Source of the DNA: Roseitranquillus sp963709765
GTDB lineage: Bacteria; Pseudomonadota; Alphaproteobacteria; Rhodobacterales; Rhodobacteraceae
Assembly: GCA_963709765.1 (NCBI GenBank)
Contig: CAVPXL010000004.1
Span: 124,001 to 188,000, forward strand
Direction: 5' to 3'
Length of the DNA stretch: 64,000 nucleotides
The translations under genes and the position numbers were made by a program. Under the pieces are notes generated by a model that was not told the origin of the DNA, made no database searches, and saw only the letters and a program-made list of their open reading frames with translations. This document shows, in pieces, positions 7,605-17,188 of the stretch; the stretch's first letter is position 1, and the number at the start of each line of letters is the position of its first letter.

Positions 7605-9458
7605 ATGCTGCGCATCGACGACATCCGCTTTTCCATGGCCGGCCGCCCCCTTTTCGAAGGCGCCAGCGCCATCATTCCGACCGGCCACAAGGTCGGGCTG
7701 GTGGGACGCAACGGCACCGGCAAGACCACGCTCTTCCGCCTGATCCGCGGCGAGCTGCCGCTCGAGGGCGGCACGATCGGACAGCCCCGGGGCGCCAGGA
7801 TCGGCGGCGTCGCGCAGGAGGCGCCGGCGTCCGACGCCTCTCTGATGGAGACGGTCCTGGCAGCGGATACCGAGCGTTCCCAGTTACTTGCGGAATCCGA
7901 GACCGCCACCGACCCGACCCGCATCGCCGAGATACAGACCCGGCTTGCCGACATCGACGCCTGGTCCGCCGAGGGCCGCGCGGCGTCGATCCTCAAGGGC
8001 CTGGGCTTCGACGAGGCCAAGCAGGCGATGCCCACCCGCGCCTTTTCCGGCGGCTGGCGGATGCGGGTGGCGCTGGCCGGCGTCCTGTTCGCGCAGCCCG
8101 ACCTGCTGCTGCTCGACGAACCCACGAACTATCTCGACCTCGAAGGCGCGCTCTGGCTCGAAAGCTACCTCGCCCGCTACCCGCACACCGTCATCGTCAT
8201 CTCCCACGACCGCGGCCTCCTGAACCGCGCCGTCGGTGCGATCCTTCATCTGGAGGATCGGAAACTGACGCTTTATCAAGGGGGTTACGACACGTTCGCG
8301 CGCACCCGCGCCGAGCGCCGGGCGGTGCAGGCCGCCGAGGCGCGCAAGCAGGAAACCCGCCGCGCCCACATGCAATCCTACGTCGACCGTTTCCGCTACA
8401 AAGCGTCCAAGGCTCGCCAGGCCCAGGCCCGTCTCAAGATGATCGCCCGGATGGAGCCGATCACCGCCCCCGAGGACGCCGCGGCCCACGTCTTCACCTT
8501 CCCCGAAGCCGAGGAGCTGTCCCCGCCCATCGTGTCGATGGAAGGCACAAGCGTCGGCTACGACGAGACGCCGGTTCTCGACCGCCTGTCGTTGCGCATC
8601 GACCAGGACGACCGGATCGCGCTCCTGGGCCGGAACGGAGAGGGAAAGTCCACACTTTCCAAACTGTTGGCTGGAAGGCTTGCGCCACTCAAGGGCCGCC
8701 TCACAAGGGCCTCGAAACTGCGGGTCGGCTATTTCGCGCAGCATCAGCTCGATGAGCTGCACGCCGACGAGACGCCGCTCGACCACCTGCGACGGGTTCG
8801 TCCCGACGAGGCGCCGGCGCGCCTGCGCGCCCGGCTCGCCGGATTCGGGCTCACCGCCGATCAGGCCGATATGGTGACGGCGCGGCTCTCGGGCGGTCAG
8901 AAGGCGCGACTGTCGCTGCTGCTGGCCACCATCGATGCGCCGCACATGCTGATCCTCGACGAGCCGACGAACCACCTCGACATCGAGAGCCGCGAGGCGC
9001 TGGTCGAGGCGCTGACCATGTTTTCGGGCGCGGTGATCCTTGTCAGCCACGACATGCACCTGCTCTCGCTCGTGGCCGACCGGCTCTGGCTGGTGAAGGA
9101 CGGGCGGGTGTTGCCGTATGACGAGGATCTGGACAGCTACCGCCGCGATTTGCTGAACGAGCCGGCACCCAGGCCCCCCCGCGAGACGACGCCGCGCAAG
9201 CCGCGTCGCGCGGCCAGTCGCGAGCGGATCGCCACTCTGCGCAACGAGGCGCGCCACGCGGAGACGCGCGTGCAGAAACTGGAAGAGATGCGCAAGACGG
9301 TCGCCACGCGGCTGGCGGAACCGACGGCCTACGACGCGGCGAACCTGGGTCGCACCGAGGTGTGGCAGAAGAAATATGCCGAGATCAGCGATGCGCTGGA
9401 GCGTGCCGAGGCGCTCTGGATGGCGGCAATGGAACGGCTGGAAGAGGCCGAGGCATGA
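7605..9458 (+). CDS. ABC-F family ATPase (Uup/YheS-like)
   Basis: This 617-aa soluble protein has two ABC ATPase domains and no membrane segments, the layout of ABC-F proteins that act on ribosomes or related RNA targets. Domain 1 has G-R-N-G-T-G-K-T-T, the signature F-S-G-G-W-R and L-L-L-L-D-E-P-T-N-Y. Domain 2 has G-R-N-G-E-G-K-S-T, L-S-G-G-Q-K and L-I-L-D-E-P-T-N-H. A charged linker rich in Arg/Lys lies between them, and a C-terminal coiled coil starts near residue 530. The start M-L-R-I-D-D-I is the family's usual one. Its stop overlaps the marC start (ATGA). Which ABC-F subfamily it belongs to was not resolved. Confidence 0.9.
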   Translation: MLRIDDIRFSMAGRPLFEGASAIIPTGHKVGLVGRNGTGKTTLFRLIRGELPLEGGTIGQPRGARIGGVAQEAPASDASLMETVLAADTERSQLLAESETATDPTRIAEIQTRLADIDAWSAEGRAASILKGLGFDEAKQAMPTRAFSGGWRMRVALAGVLFAQPDLLLLDEPTNYLDLEGALWLESYLARYPHTVIVISHDRGLLNRAVGAILHLEDRKLTLYQGGYDTFARTRAERRAVQAAEARKQETRRAHMQSYVDRFRYKASKARQAQARLKMIARMEPITAPEDAAAHVFTFPEAEELSPPIVSMEGTSVGYDETPVLDRLSLRIDQDDRIALLGRNGEGKSTLSKLLAGRLAPLKGRLTRASKLRVGYFAQHQLDELHADETPLDHLRRVRPDEAPARLRARLAGFGLTADQADMVTARLSGGQKARLSLLLATIDAPHMLILDEPTNHLDIESREALVEALTMFSGAVILVSHDMHLLSLVADRLWLVKDGRVLPYDEDLDSYRRDLLNEPAPRPPRETTPRKPRRAASRERIATLRNEARHAETRVQKLEEMRKTVATRLAEPTAYDAANLGRTEVWQKKYAEISDALERAEALWMAAMERLEEAEA

Positions 9459-10096
9459 GCGACATTTCCTTTTTCGTGACCGCCTTCGTGACGCTTTTCG
9501 TCATCATCGACCCGATCGGACTGGCGCCCATCTTCGTGGCGCTGACCCAGGGCATGACTTCGGCACACCGCCGCGCCATCGCCATCCGCTCCTGCGTGCT
9601 GGGCGTGGCGCTGCTTGCGCTCTTCGGAGTGTTCGGCGAAGCGGTGCTGGGCTTCGTGGGCATTTCCATGCCGGCCTTCCGCATCGCGGGCGGGATCCTG
9701 CTGTTCCTCACCGCGCTCGACATGCTGTTCGAGCGGCGCACGGCGCGGCGCCAGAATCAGGTGCATCACCATGACAGCCCCGAGTCGGTTGCCGACGACC
9801 CGTCGGTCTTCCCGCTGGCCACGCCGCTGATCGCGGGGCCCGGCGCCATCGCGACGATTATCCTGCTGACCGGGCAGTCTTCGGGTCTCGCGCAGACGAT
9901 CGGCGTGCATCTGGTGATGGCCGCGGTCATCGCGCTGGTCTTCATGTTCTTCAGCCTGTCGGGCCTGATGGAACGTGCCCTCGGGCCCACCGGCATCAAC
10001 GTGGTCACCCGGCTCCTCGGCATGCTCCTGGCCGCGCTTTCGGTGCAGTTCGTGCTCGACGGAGTTGGCAGTGTCGTGATCGGCCTGACCGGCTGA
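9455..10096 (+). CDS. MarC family integral membrane protein
   Basis: This 213-aa protein has about six hydrophobic helices and the MarC/UPF0056 landmarks: I-I-D-P-I-G near the start, F-R-I-A-G-G-I-L-L-F in the third helix and P-L-A-T-P-L-I-A-G-P-G in the middle. A histidine-rich cytoplasmic loop (V-H-H-H-D-S) precedes the fourth helix. The transport substrate of this family is not established. It overlaps the ABC-F gene by ATGA and so is probably coupled to it. Only the family assignment is supported. Confidence 0.9.
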   Translation: MSDISFFVTAFVTLFVIIDPIGLAPIFVALTQGMTSAHRRAIAIRSCVLGVALLALFGVFGEAVLGFVGISMPAFRIAGGILLFLTALDMLFERRTARRQNQVHHHDSPESVADDPSVFPLATPLIAGPGAIATIILLTGQSSGLAQTIGVHLVMAAVIALVFMFFSLSGLMERALGPTGINVVTRLLGMLLAALSVQFVLDGVGSVVIGLTG

Positions 10097-10143
10097 AGAC
10101 TGGCGGCGCGCCGCCGCAGACCCCATATCCTCGGAAACTAAAG

Positions 10144-10148
10144 AGGAG
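10144..10148 (+). promoter_or_regulatory. Shine-Dalgarno site that fixes a TTG start
   Basis: AGGAG lies 7 bases upstream of a TTG at 10156. The next gene has no ATG that would keep its first membrane helix, so this site decides the start. Confidence 0.7.
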
Positions 10149-10155
10149 ACCGGGC

Positions 10156-10737
10156 TTGGCCGACGGAGAAAGCGCACGCCTCATCTATCTGATCCTGCTG
10201 GTGCTCTTTCTGGGCTACGGCTTTCTTTCCGTGGGCAGCGCGCGTCTGGGACAGGCGGTGCGGCACGCCGGGAGCTGGCTCGTGATCTTTCTGGTGGTCA
10301 TAGCCGGTGCGGCGCTCTGGGGTGACGTACACACCGAGTTGCGTCCGCGCCAGGCCGTGTTCGCGGCCGATCAGCGCATCGAGGTGCCGCGTGCCCCGGA
10401 CGGCCACTACTACCTGACGCTTCAGGTGGCCGGGCAGCCCGTGGATTTCGTTGTCGATACCGGCGCCTCGGAGATCGTGCTGAGCCGCGATGACGCGATG
10501 CGCATCGGGCTCGACCCCGACCGTCTCATCTACACGGGCCGCGCGGGGACGGCGAACGGCGAGGTGCGGACGGCCCGTCTGCGGGTCGATTCCGTCGCGC
10601 TCGGCCCGGTCGTGGACCGCAACGTTCCGGTCTGGGTCAATTCCGGCGAGATGGACACGTCGCTTCTGGGCATGACCTATCTCGACCGTTTCGACAGCCT
10701 GACCATCGAGGACGGAAAACTGATCCTGAAGCGCTAG
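10156..10737 (+). CDS. Membrane-anchored retropepsin-like aspartic protease (TIGR02281 type)
   Basis: This 193-aa protein has two N-terminal hydrophobic helices (residues about 8-26 and 38-55). They are followed by a single retropepsin-like domain with the active-site triad D-T-G-A-S near residue 103 and the second-strand motif L-L-G-M-T-Y-L near 172. Single-domain proteases of this type must dimerise to be active. The catalytic part should face the periplasm. The start is TTG. Its TAG stop overlaps the stop of the convergent holC gene by three bases (CTAG). Substrates are unknown. Confidence 0.85.
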   Translation: MADGESARLIYLILLVLFLGYGFLSVGSARLGQAVRHAGSWLVIFLVVIAGAALWGDVHTELRPRQAVFAADQRIEVPRAPDGHYYLTLQVAGQPVDFVVDTGASEIVLSRDDAMRIGLDPDRLIYTGRAGTANGEVRTARLRVDSVALGPVVDRNVPVWVNSGEMDTSLLGMTYLDRFDSLTIEDGKLILKR

Positions 10738-11195
10738 CCGCTCTCGGCCTTCTTGCGCCAGGGGCCGTCCTCCTGGCTCCAGTATTGCGCCTTGGCGCCG
10801 CCGGCTTTCAGACTGCGCCACAGGTCCCGGGCGCGCTCCACCGCCGCCTCGTCCTGCCCGTCGAAGATGACGCAGACCCGTTCAAGCGCCGCGACCTCGC
10901 CCGCCTCGGTGGCGACACTGCCCGCCAGCATGAGGCAGCGCGCGCCGTTCGGCGTGCCGCGTTGCGTCGTCAGCAGGACCGGCTGGGCCGCGTCGTGTTC
11001 GCCGCCGGCCAGACCGTGCGGCAGAAACGACTCGGGAGCGGTCCGCCACAACGCGATATCAAGTGCCGCGAGCAGGATCTGGTGGTCGGCACGGATCGCG
11101 ACGCGCCAGTCCTGCGCCAGCGCCCGCTCGCACAGCGTGGCCAGCGTCTCTTCCAGCGTCGAGCGCGTCAGGTGGTAGAAATAGGCCGACCCCAT
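10734..11195 (-). CDS. holC: DNA polymerase III chi subunit
   Basis: This 153-aa protein has the HolC start (F-Y-H-L-T near residue 6) and the motif W-R-V-A-I-R around residue 30. In the replisome clamp loader, chi contacts single-strand binding protein. The segment S-F-L-P-H-G-L followed by P-V-L-L-T-T is typical for alphaproteobacterial HolC. It lies 46 bases downstream of pepA on the same strand. The pepA-holC neighbourhood is common in Proteobacteria and supports the call. Confidence 0.88.
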   Translation of the reverse strand: MGSAYFYHLTRSTLEETLATLCERALAQDWRVAIRADHQILLAALDIALWRTAPESFLPHGLAGGEHDAAQPVLLTTQRGTPNGARCLMLAGSVATEAGEVAALERVCVIFDGQDEAAVERARDLWRSLKAGGAKAQYWSQEDGPWRKKAESG

Positions 11196-11241
11196 CCCTA
11201 CGCCCGGCGGCGGGCGGCTGGCGTATGGGCCCGCGCGAAGC

Positions 11242-12718
11242 TCATCCTTCGTAGCGGTCGCGGACCAGACGATCGAGCGTCAGCACACCCCAGCCCGTCG
11301 GCCCCTTCGGCGCGTGGGGCACGTCGGCGGGAACGCTCGAGACTCCGGCGATATCGATGTGACACCACGCCATGCCGTCCTGAACGAAGCGTCCGAGGAA
11401 CTGCGCGGCAGTGATCGAGCCCGCGGGCCGGCCGCCAGTGTTCTTGATATCGGCGATGCGTGAATCGATGATCTTGTCATAGGCCGACGAGATCGGCATC
11501 CGCCAGGCGCCCTCGCCTTCGGCCTTCGCGGCCTTGAGCAGCGCGTCGCACAGACCATCGTCGTTCGAGAACACACCCGCGTTCTCGTGTCCCAGCCCGA
11601 TGATGACCGCGCCGGTCAGCGTCGCGAGGTCGATCATGGCGCACGGCGCATACCGGTCCTGCGCGTACCACATCACGTCGGCCAGAACGAGCCGCCCCTC
11701 GGCATCGGTGTTGATGACCTCGATCGTGTCGCCCTTCATGGAGCGCACAACGTCGCCCGGGCGCTGGGCCCGCCCGTCGGGCATGTTCTCCACCAGTCCG
11801 ACGAGGCCGACCACGTTCGCGCGCGCCTTGCGCATCGCCAGCGCCTTCATGACACCCGCGACGGTGCCCGCGCCGCCCATGTCTCCGGTCATCTCCTCCA
11901 TGCCCTGCGCGGGCTTGATCGAGATGCCACCAGTGTCGAACACGACCCCCTTGCCCACCAGTGCCAGAGGCGCTTCGTCGCCGCCGCCGTTCCAGCGCAT
12001 GACGGCCACCTTGGACGGGCTCTCGCTGCCCTGCCCCACGGCCAGCAACGCGCGCATCCCGAGCTTCTCCAGCTCCGGCTCCTCGAGCACCTCGACCTCG
12101 ACGCCGTGTTCGCGCAGCCCCACGAGCCGCTCGGCGAACTCGGTCGTGGTCAGGACATTCGCCGGCTCGTTCACCAGATCGCGGGCAAAGAAGACGCCCG
12201 CGGCCAGCGCGCCAAGCTCGGCGGCGTCTTGCACGATCTCCTCGGGCTTCGCGACCATGACCGTGATCCGCCCCGTGGTGCGCTCCCGGGCCTCGTCCGA
12301 GGTCTGATGGTCCAGGAAACGGTAGTCGCGCAGCGCCGCCCCGAGCGCCAGCGCATCGGCATGACGCACCGAACCCGCCACGATCAGAAGCGGCTTGCCC
12401 TTCGCATCGCCGCCAAGCGCGAACCCGGCCCGTCGTGCCGTTTCCGCATCGCCCTTCTGATCGAGCCGCATCACCAGAAGCGCCTCTGCCAGCCATCCCC
12501 GTGGGCCAGCCGATCTGCGCCATCTGCGCGGGCTTCAACTTGCCGAATCCGTCGCTCGCCGCGAGGCGCTCCAGGGCCCCGCGGGTCAACTTGTTGGCCC
12601 GGCGCGCACCCTGATCGAGCTTGCCGTCCGCGCCCGCCAGCACGGCGACCCGCCCCTCGAAAGCGGCTATGGCGTCGAGATCCATCGGCACGAATTCAAT
12701 CGGGGCGGGCGTCGTCAT
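11242..12718 (-). CDS. pepA: Leucyl aminopeptidase, M17 family (apparent +1 frameshift)
   Basis: This cytoplasmic two-metal peptidase removes N-terminal residues from peptides. Skipping one extra base near 12490 gives a 491-aa protein of normal length. The first 75 or so residues (start M-T-T-P-A-P-I-E-F) lie in one frame. The remainder, from M-A-A-E-A-L-L-V-M-R-L-D onward, lies in the next. The catalytic region has G-K-G-V-V-F-D-T-G-G, D-M-G-G-A-G, N-T-D-A-E-G-R-L and D-L-A-T-L-T-G-A, all metal- or substrate-binding signatures of M17. Reading CTGCCAG as CTGCAG restores the frame. I consider the shift a sequence error, because the rest of the gene is undamaged. If it is real, the gene is inactive. 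Confidence 0.88.
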
Positions 12719-12845
12719 GGGGTTCTCCTGTGATGGTTCGCGAACGGGTCTAGCGGCTGGCTCCAGCCTTTGCCAGAAGTCAGTTCCGGCGACCCGGTCG
12801 ATGGGCTAGGGTCGGCCGCAAACGGCATCAGGAGCAACGCGCGCA

Positions 12846-13969
12846 TTGACCCGGTTCGACCATTACATGCTGGCCCAGCTGATGAAGGTCTTCGGCTTCT
12901 TCGCGCTCGTGCTCGTTCTGGTCTACTGGATCAACCGGGCCGTATTGCTGTTCGACCAGCTCATCGCGGACGGGCAATCGGCCGCGGTGTTCGTCGAGTT
13001 CACATTGCTGAGCCTGCCAAACGTCATCCGTCTTGTTCTCCCGATGGCGGCGGTGGCGGCGGCGATCTATGTCACGAACCGGCTCAGTCAGGACAGTGAA
13101 CTGGTGGCGATGCAGGCTACCGGCTATGGCCCGTTCCGGCTCGCGCGGCCGGTGCTTTACTTCGGCGTGATCGTCGCTGATGCTGGTGGCGATCCTTGTC
13201 AATGTCATCGTGCCCCAGGCCGCGGCCGCACTTACGGAGCGAAGGGGCGAGATTGCCGAGAACGTCGCGGCACGGCTCCTGCGGGAAGGCACATTCCTGC
13301 ATCCGACCTCCGGGATTGACGGTCTTCATCCGCGAGATCAGTCCGCAGGGTGAGCTGCGCGATGTCTTTCTGTCGGACACACGTGACGCGGAGCGACAGA
13401 CCGCCTATTCGGCGCAGCGCGCTCTGCTGGTGCGGGGCGATAGCGGGCCGACACTGGTGATGTTCGAGGGCATGATCCAGACGCTCGAAAACGACGCGCG
13501 GACGCTGTCGGTCACGCGGTTCGAGGATCTGGCCTACGACCTGAGCGGCTTGCTGGGCCCGACGACCGATCGCCGCCGCATCGCGGAGCTTTCGACGGCC
13601 GAATTGTTGGCCGCCGATCCCGCCGTGGCCGAGGAGGTGCGCCAGACACGCGGCCGTCTTGTCGCAGAGGGCCACGAGCGGATCAGCCAGTCCCTGATCT
13701 CGATCGTGGTGCCGCTCCTGGGATTCTCGGTCCTGCTTCTTGCCGGGTTCACGCGGTTCGGGATCTGGCGACAGATCCTTGGCGCGGTCATCGCCGTCAT
13801 CATCGTCAAGGCCGCCGATACGTCCCTGGTCGAGTTTGCCATGACCGATCCGCGGCTCTGGCCTTTCGTCCATGGCGGCTGGATCTTCGGCATCGGGATG
13901 GTGATTGCCGCGCTGTCGCTGGCGCGGCAGCCTTTCACGCTCTCCCGATTACGGCGGGCACGCGCATGA
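12846..13969 (+). CDS. lptF: LPS export permease LptF (two apparent +1 frameshifts)
   Basis: LptF is one of two membrane subunits of the LptB2FG transporter that extracts lipopolysaccharide from the inner membrane. Read with single-base skips near 13176 and 13315, it gives 373 aa, the normal size. The first piece has helices 1-3 (L-V-L-V-Y-W-I-N, V-L-P-M-A-A-V-A-A-A). A short middle piece in the second frame reads L-V-N-V-I-V-P-Q-A-A-A. The third piece, from L-T-V-F-I-R-E-I, has the periplasmic jellyroll domain and three C-terminal helices. The start is TTG (T-R-F-D-H-Y-M). Its stop overlaps lptG (ATGA). Two independent breaks in an essential gene argue for sequencing errors. Confidence 0.85.
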
Positions 13970-15063
13970 TCCTGCACCTCTATTTCGCGCGGCGGTTCCT
14001 TTACAGCCTGCTGGGGGTTTCGGGCGCCTTCGTGGCGATCCTCGCGCTGCTCGAATTCGTCGAACAGATCCGCCGGTTCGACAGCGGCGAGGTCACGCTG
14101 ATGCAGATGGCGGGCCTCACCCTGCTCCGCGTGCCGCAGACCTTCTATACGATCCTGCCACTGGTCGTGATCCTGGCGACGCTTGCGCTGTTCCTGGCCT
14201 TTGCGCGATCGAGCGAAATGGTCGTCACCCGCGCGTCGGGGCGCTCTGCCTTGCGGGCGCTGGTCTCGCCCGTGATCGCGGCGCTGCTGACCGGGGCGAT
14301 TGGTGTCGCCGTACTGAACCCGATCGTCGCAGCCACTGCACAGCGCTACGAGACCCTGTCGGACCGCTACTCCGGTGAGGTCTCGCGCATCCTGTCGATC
14401 AGCCGCGAAGGGCTGTGGCTGCGTCAGGGCGCCGCAGAGGGGCAGACCGTGATCCGCGCCTCCCGCGCCAATCTGGACGGCACGGAGCTTCTGGGCGCGA
14501 CATTCCTCGTCTTCGGCTCAGACGGCGCGCCGACCACCCGGATCGAGGCGGAGAAGGCGCGCCTCCGGGACGGCGCCTGGCATCTGGAAAACGTGAAGAC
14601 CTGGCACTTCGACGATGTCGGCAATCCGGAGCGTGAGGCGACGGTTTCGGCCATCCTCGATGTTCCGTCCGACCTGACGGCCGACCAGATCCGCGACAGT
14701 TTCGGCACGCCCGCGGCGATCCCGATCTGGGAATTGCCCGCCTTCATCGACCGGCTCGAGGCAGCGGGCTTCTCGGCGCGCACGCACCGCGTCTGGCTGA
14801 ACATGGAACTCGCCAACCCGTTGCTGCTGATGGCGATGGTGCTGACGGCGGCGACCTTCACCTTGCGACACACGCGCTTTGGCAAGACGGGAATCATGGT
14901 GCTGCTGGCGCTGGCGCTGGGCTTCTCCCTCTACTTCATCCGGAACTTCGCCCAGATCCTGGGCGAGAACGGACAGATCCCGGTCCTGCTGGCGGCGTGG
15001 GGGCCGCCAGTTGCGGCCATCCTGCTGCCGCTTGGTCTGCTGCTCCATCTGGAGGACGGATGA
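13966..15063 (+). CDS. lptG: LPS export permease LptG
   Basis: This 365-aa partner of LptF in the inner-membrane LPS transporter is intact. It has three N-terminal helices (F-L-Y-S-L-L-G-V, V-P-Q-T-F-Y-T-I-L-P), a central periplasmic domain (residues about 120-265) and three C-terminal helices. The last helices include A-L-G-F-S-L-Y-F-I-R-N and a P-V-A-A-I-L-L-P-L segment. Both ends overlap the neighbours by ATGA, giving a coupled lptF-lptG-lptD string and probably stoichiometric synthesis. Confidence 0.92.
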   Translation: MILHLYFARRFLYSLLGVSGAFVAILALLEFVEQIRRFDSGEVTLMQMAGLTLLRVPQTFYTILPLVVILATLALFLAFARSSEMVVTRASGRSALRALVSPVIAALLTGAIGVAVLNPIVAATAQRYETLSDRYSGEVSRILSISREGLWLRQGAAEGQTVIRASRANLDGTELLGATFLVFGSDGAPTTRIEAEKARLRDGAWHLENVKTWHFDDVGNPEREATVSAILDVPSDLTADQIRDSFGTPAAIPIWELPAFIDRLEAAGFSARTHRVWLNMELANPLLLMAMVLTAATFTLRHTRFGKTGIMVLLALALGFSLYFIRNFAQILGENGQIPVLLAAWGPPVAAILLPLGLLLHLEDG

Positions 15064-17168
15064 GCCTGCTGCGTCTCGTCCTTCTGGGCCTGCTACTCTG
15101 GCCCGTCGCCGCGACGGCGCAGATGGCCAGCCTGATGGCGGACCGGGTTCAGATCGAACGCGACCGGACGCTCGTCGCCGAGGGCGCGGTCGAGGTATTC
15201 TACGAAGGCCGCCGTCTCACTGCCAGCCGTGTCGTCTTCGACGGCCGGTCGGGTCAACTCACGGTGGAGGGGCCGATCAGCCTGACCGAATCCGATGGCC
15301 GCGCGATCCTGCTCGCCGACGAAGCGGCGCTCGACCGCGACATGCGCGCCGGAATCCTGCGCAGCGCCCGCCTTGTCCTTGACCGACAGCTCCAGCTTGC
15401 GGCCGTCGAGATCGGACGCGCCGGAGAGCGCTACACGACCCTGACCAAGGTCGTCGCCTCGAGCTGCCACGTCTGCGCAGGAAGTTCGACGCCACTCTGG
15501 GAAATCCGCGCCGCCCGCGTCGTCCACGATGCGCAGGAACGGCAGATCTACTTCGAAAAGGCGCAATTCCGCCTCGCCGGGATTCCGCTGGCCTACATTC
15601 CGCGGCTCAGGCTGCCGGATCCGACAGTCGAGCGGACGCGCGGCTTTCTGGTGCCTTCGCTGCGGTTCAACAGCGAACTCGGAAGCGGGCCGCGCATCCC
15701 CTACTTCGTCCCGCTCGGGTCGAGCCGCGACATCACCTTCGCACCCTACATCACGACAAAGACCCGCACGCTGGAACTTCGCTACCGACAGGCTTTCCGC
15801 AACGGCGCGGTCGGGATCGAGGGGGCGGTGTCCAACGACGATCTGCGTCCCGACACCCGGCGCGGCTACATTTTCGCGGAGGGACAATTCGTCCTGCCTC
15901 GGGATTTCAGTCTGACTTTCGACATCGAGGCCACGAGCAACTCGGACTATCTTCTCGATTACGGCTACAGCGAGGCGAGCCGCCTCGAAAGCGAGGTCAG
16001 ACTAGGCCGAACTCGGCGCAACGAGCTTATCGCTCTCTCGCTGACCGGATTCGACACCCTGCGCGAAGGCAGCGTCGCCGAGATCGACACCGGCCTCGAG
16101 CTCTTCGGACGGGCGGATTACGAACGCCGCATCCCATTGCGCTGGGGAGAGGCCCGGTTCGGCCTCAACGCCATGCTTCTGGAACGCTCCCCGACCGAAG
16201 TCTTTCGCGGCCGCGACACGGCCCGCCTCGGCGCCACAGCCGGGTGGACGGCATCGCGCGTCCTGCAGGGCGGCCAGGTCCTGGAGTTCACGGCCGAGGC
16301 CGGTGTCGACCATTACGTGATCGGCAACGATCCGGCCTTCCCCCATTCGCGCACGCCCGGGCTCGCACAAGGCGCCGCGACGCTGCGCTGGCCGCTCCTG
16401 CGCAGCACAAACGGCAGCCGCGAAATACTGGAGCCGGTGGTTCAGCTTGCCTGGGCCGAGCGGAGCAATGAGAGCATTCCCAACGAGGACAGCCGCCTTG
16501 TCGAGTTCGACGAAGGCAACCTCCATGCTCTCGGACGCTATCCGGGCCGTGACAGGATCGAAGAGGGCGGACGGGCCGATGTCGGCCTGACCTATACCCG
16601 GATCACGAACACGGGCCAAAGGGTCTCGGTGCTGGTCGGGCGGGTGCTCCGATTTTCCGACGACGACGAATTTGCGCCAGAAACAGGCCTCGCGGGCCCC
16701 CGGTCCGACTGGCTCGCCGCCACGCATCTCGATTTCGGCGACCGGCTCTCGGTGGCCAACCGCGCTCTTGTCGCCGACGATCTGTCGGTGCGCTCGAACG
16801 AATTGCGGCTCGTTTACGACGGCGACCTCGCCGACCTCGCTGCCGCGCATCTCTGGGTCCGCTCGGATCCGCTGGACGTGTCGGAAAGCGACGTGAGCGA
16901 GTTGACCCTCGAAGCCGACTGGCGCATGGGGCGGCACTGGCGGGCCGGCCTGACGGGCCGCTACGATTTCGCCTCCAGCCGCACCAGCCGCGCCCGGCTG
17001 GACCTCGGCTGGCAGAACGAGTGCCTGAGGGTGGATCTTTCCCTCTCGCGCCGGTTCAGCGCCTCCTCTAGTGTCGATCCCCAGACCCGGGTCGGGGTGG
17101 ATGTTGCGCTCATCGGCTTCGGCGCGACACCAGAGAGCCCCGCCCGTACCCGCACGTGCCCCGGATGA
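15060..17168 (+). CDS. lptD: LPS assembly outer-membrane protein LptD
   Basis: This 702-aa protein is the outer-membrane barrel that inserts LPS into the outer leaflet. A signal peptide (residues about 1-20, ending A-T-A-Q) is followed by the OstA/LptA-like beta-jellyroll (M-A-D-R-V-Q-I-E-R, L-V-A-E-G-A-V-E-V) and then the LptD beta-barrel from about residue 240. Three cysteines are visible: the C-H-V-C pair near 137-140 and one near 655 (N-E-C-L-R), so fewer disulfides are possible than in E. coli. It is coupled to lptG and followed directly by surA, a chaperone for such barrels. Confidence 0.9.
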   Translation: MSLLRLVLLGLLLWPVAATAQMASLMADRVQIERDRTLVAEGAVEVFYEGRRLTASRVVFDGRSGQLTVEGPISLTESDGRAILLADEAALDRDMRAGILRSARLVLDRQLQLAAVEIGRAGERYTTLTKVVASSCHVCAGSSTPLWEIRAARVVHDAQERQIYFEKAQFRLAGIPLAYIPRLRLPDPTVERTRGFLVPSLRFNSELGSGPRIPYFVPLGSSRDITFAPYITTKTRTLELRYRQAFRNGAVGIEGAVSNDDLRPDTRRGYIFAEGQFVLPRDFSLTFDIEATSNSDYLLDYGYSEASRLESEVRLGRTRRNELIALSLTGFDTLREGSVAEIDTGLELFGRADYERRIPLRWGEARFGLNAMLLERSPTEVFRGRDTARLGATAGWTASRVLQGGQVLEFTAEAGVDHYVIGNDPAFPHSRTPGLAQGAATLRWPLLRSTNGSREILEPVVQLAWAERSNESIPNEDSRLVEFDEGNLHALGRYPGRDRIEEGGRADVGLTYTRITNTGQRVSVLVGRVLRFSDDDEFAPETGLAGPRSDWLAATHLDFGDRLSVANRALVADDLSVRSNELRLVYDGDLADLAAAHLWVRSDPLDVSESDVSELTLEADWRMGRHWRAGLTGRYDFASSRTSRARLDLGWQNECLRVDLSLSRRFSASSSVDPQTRVGVDVALIGFGATPESPARTRTCPG

Positions 17169-17188
17169 CGACCGATCGAAAGGACCGC

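Noticed and set aside
10102..10115. GGCGGC/GCCGCC hairpin after marC as a terminator
   Set aside because: The arms are six bases with a two-base spacer and no T-tract, which is common by chance in this composition.
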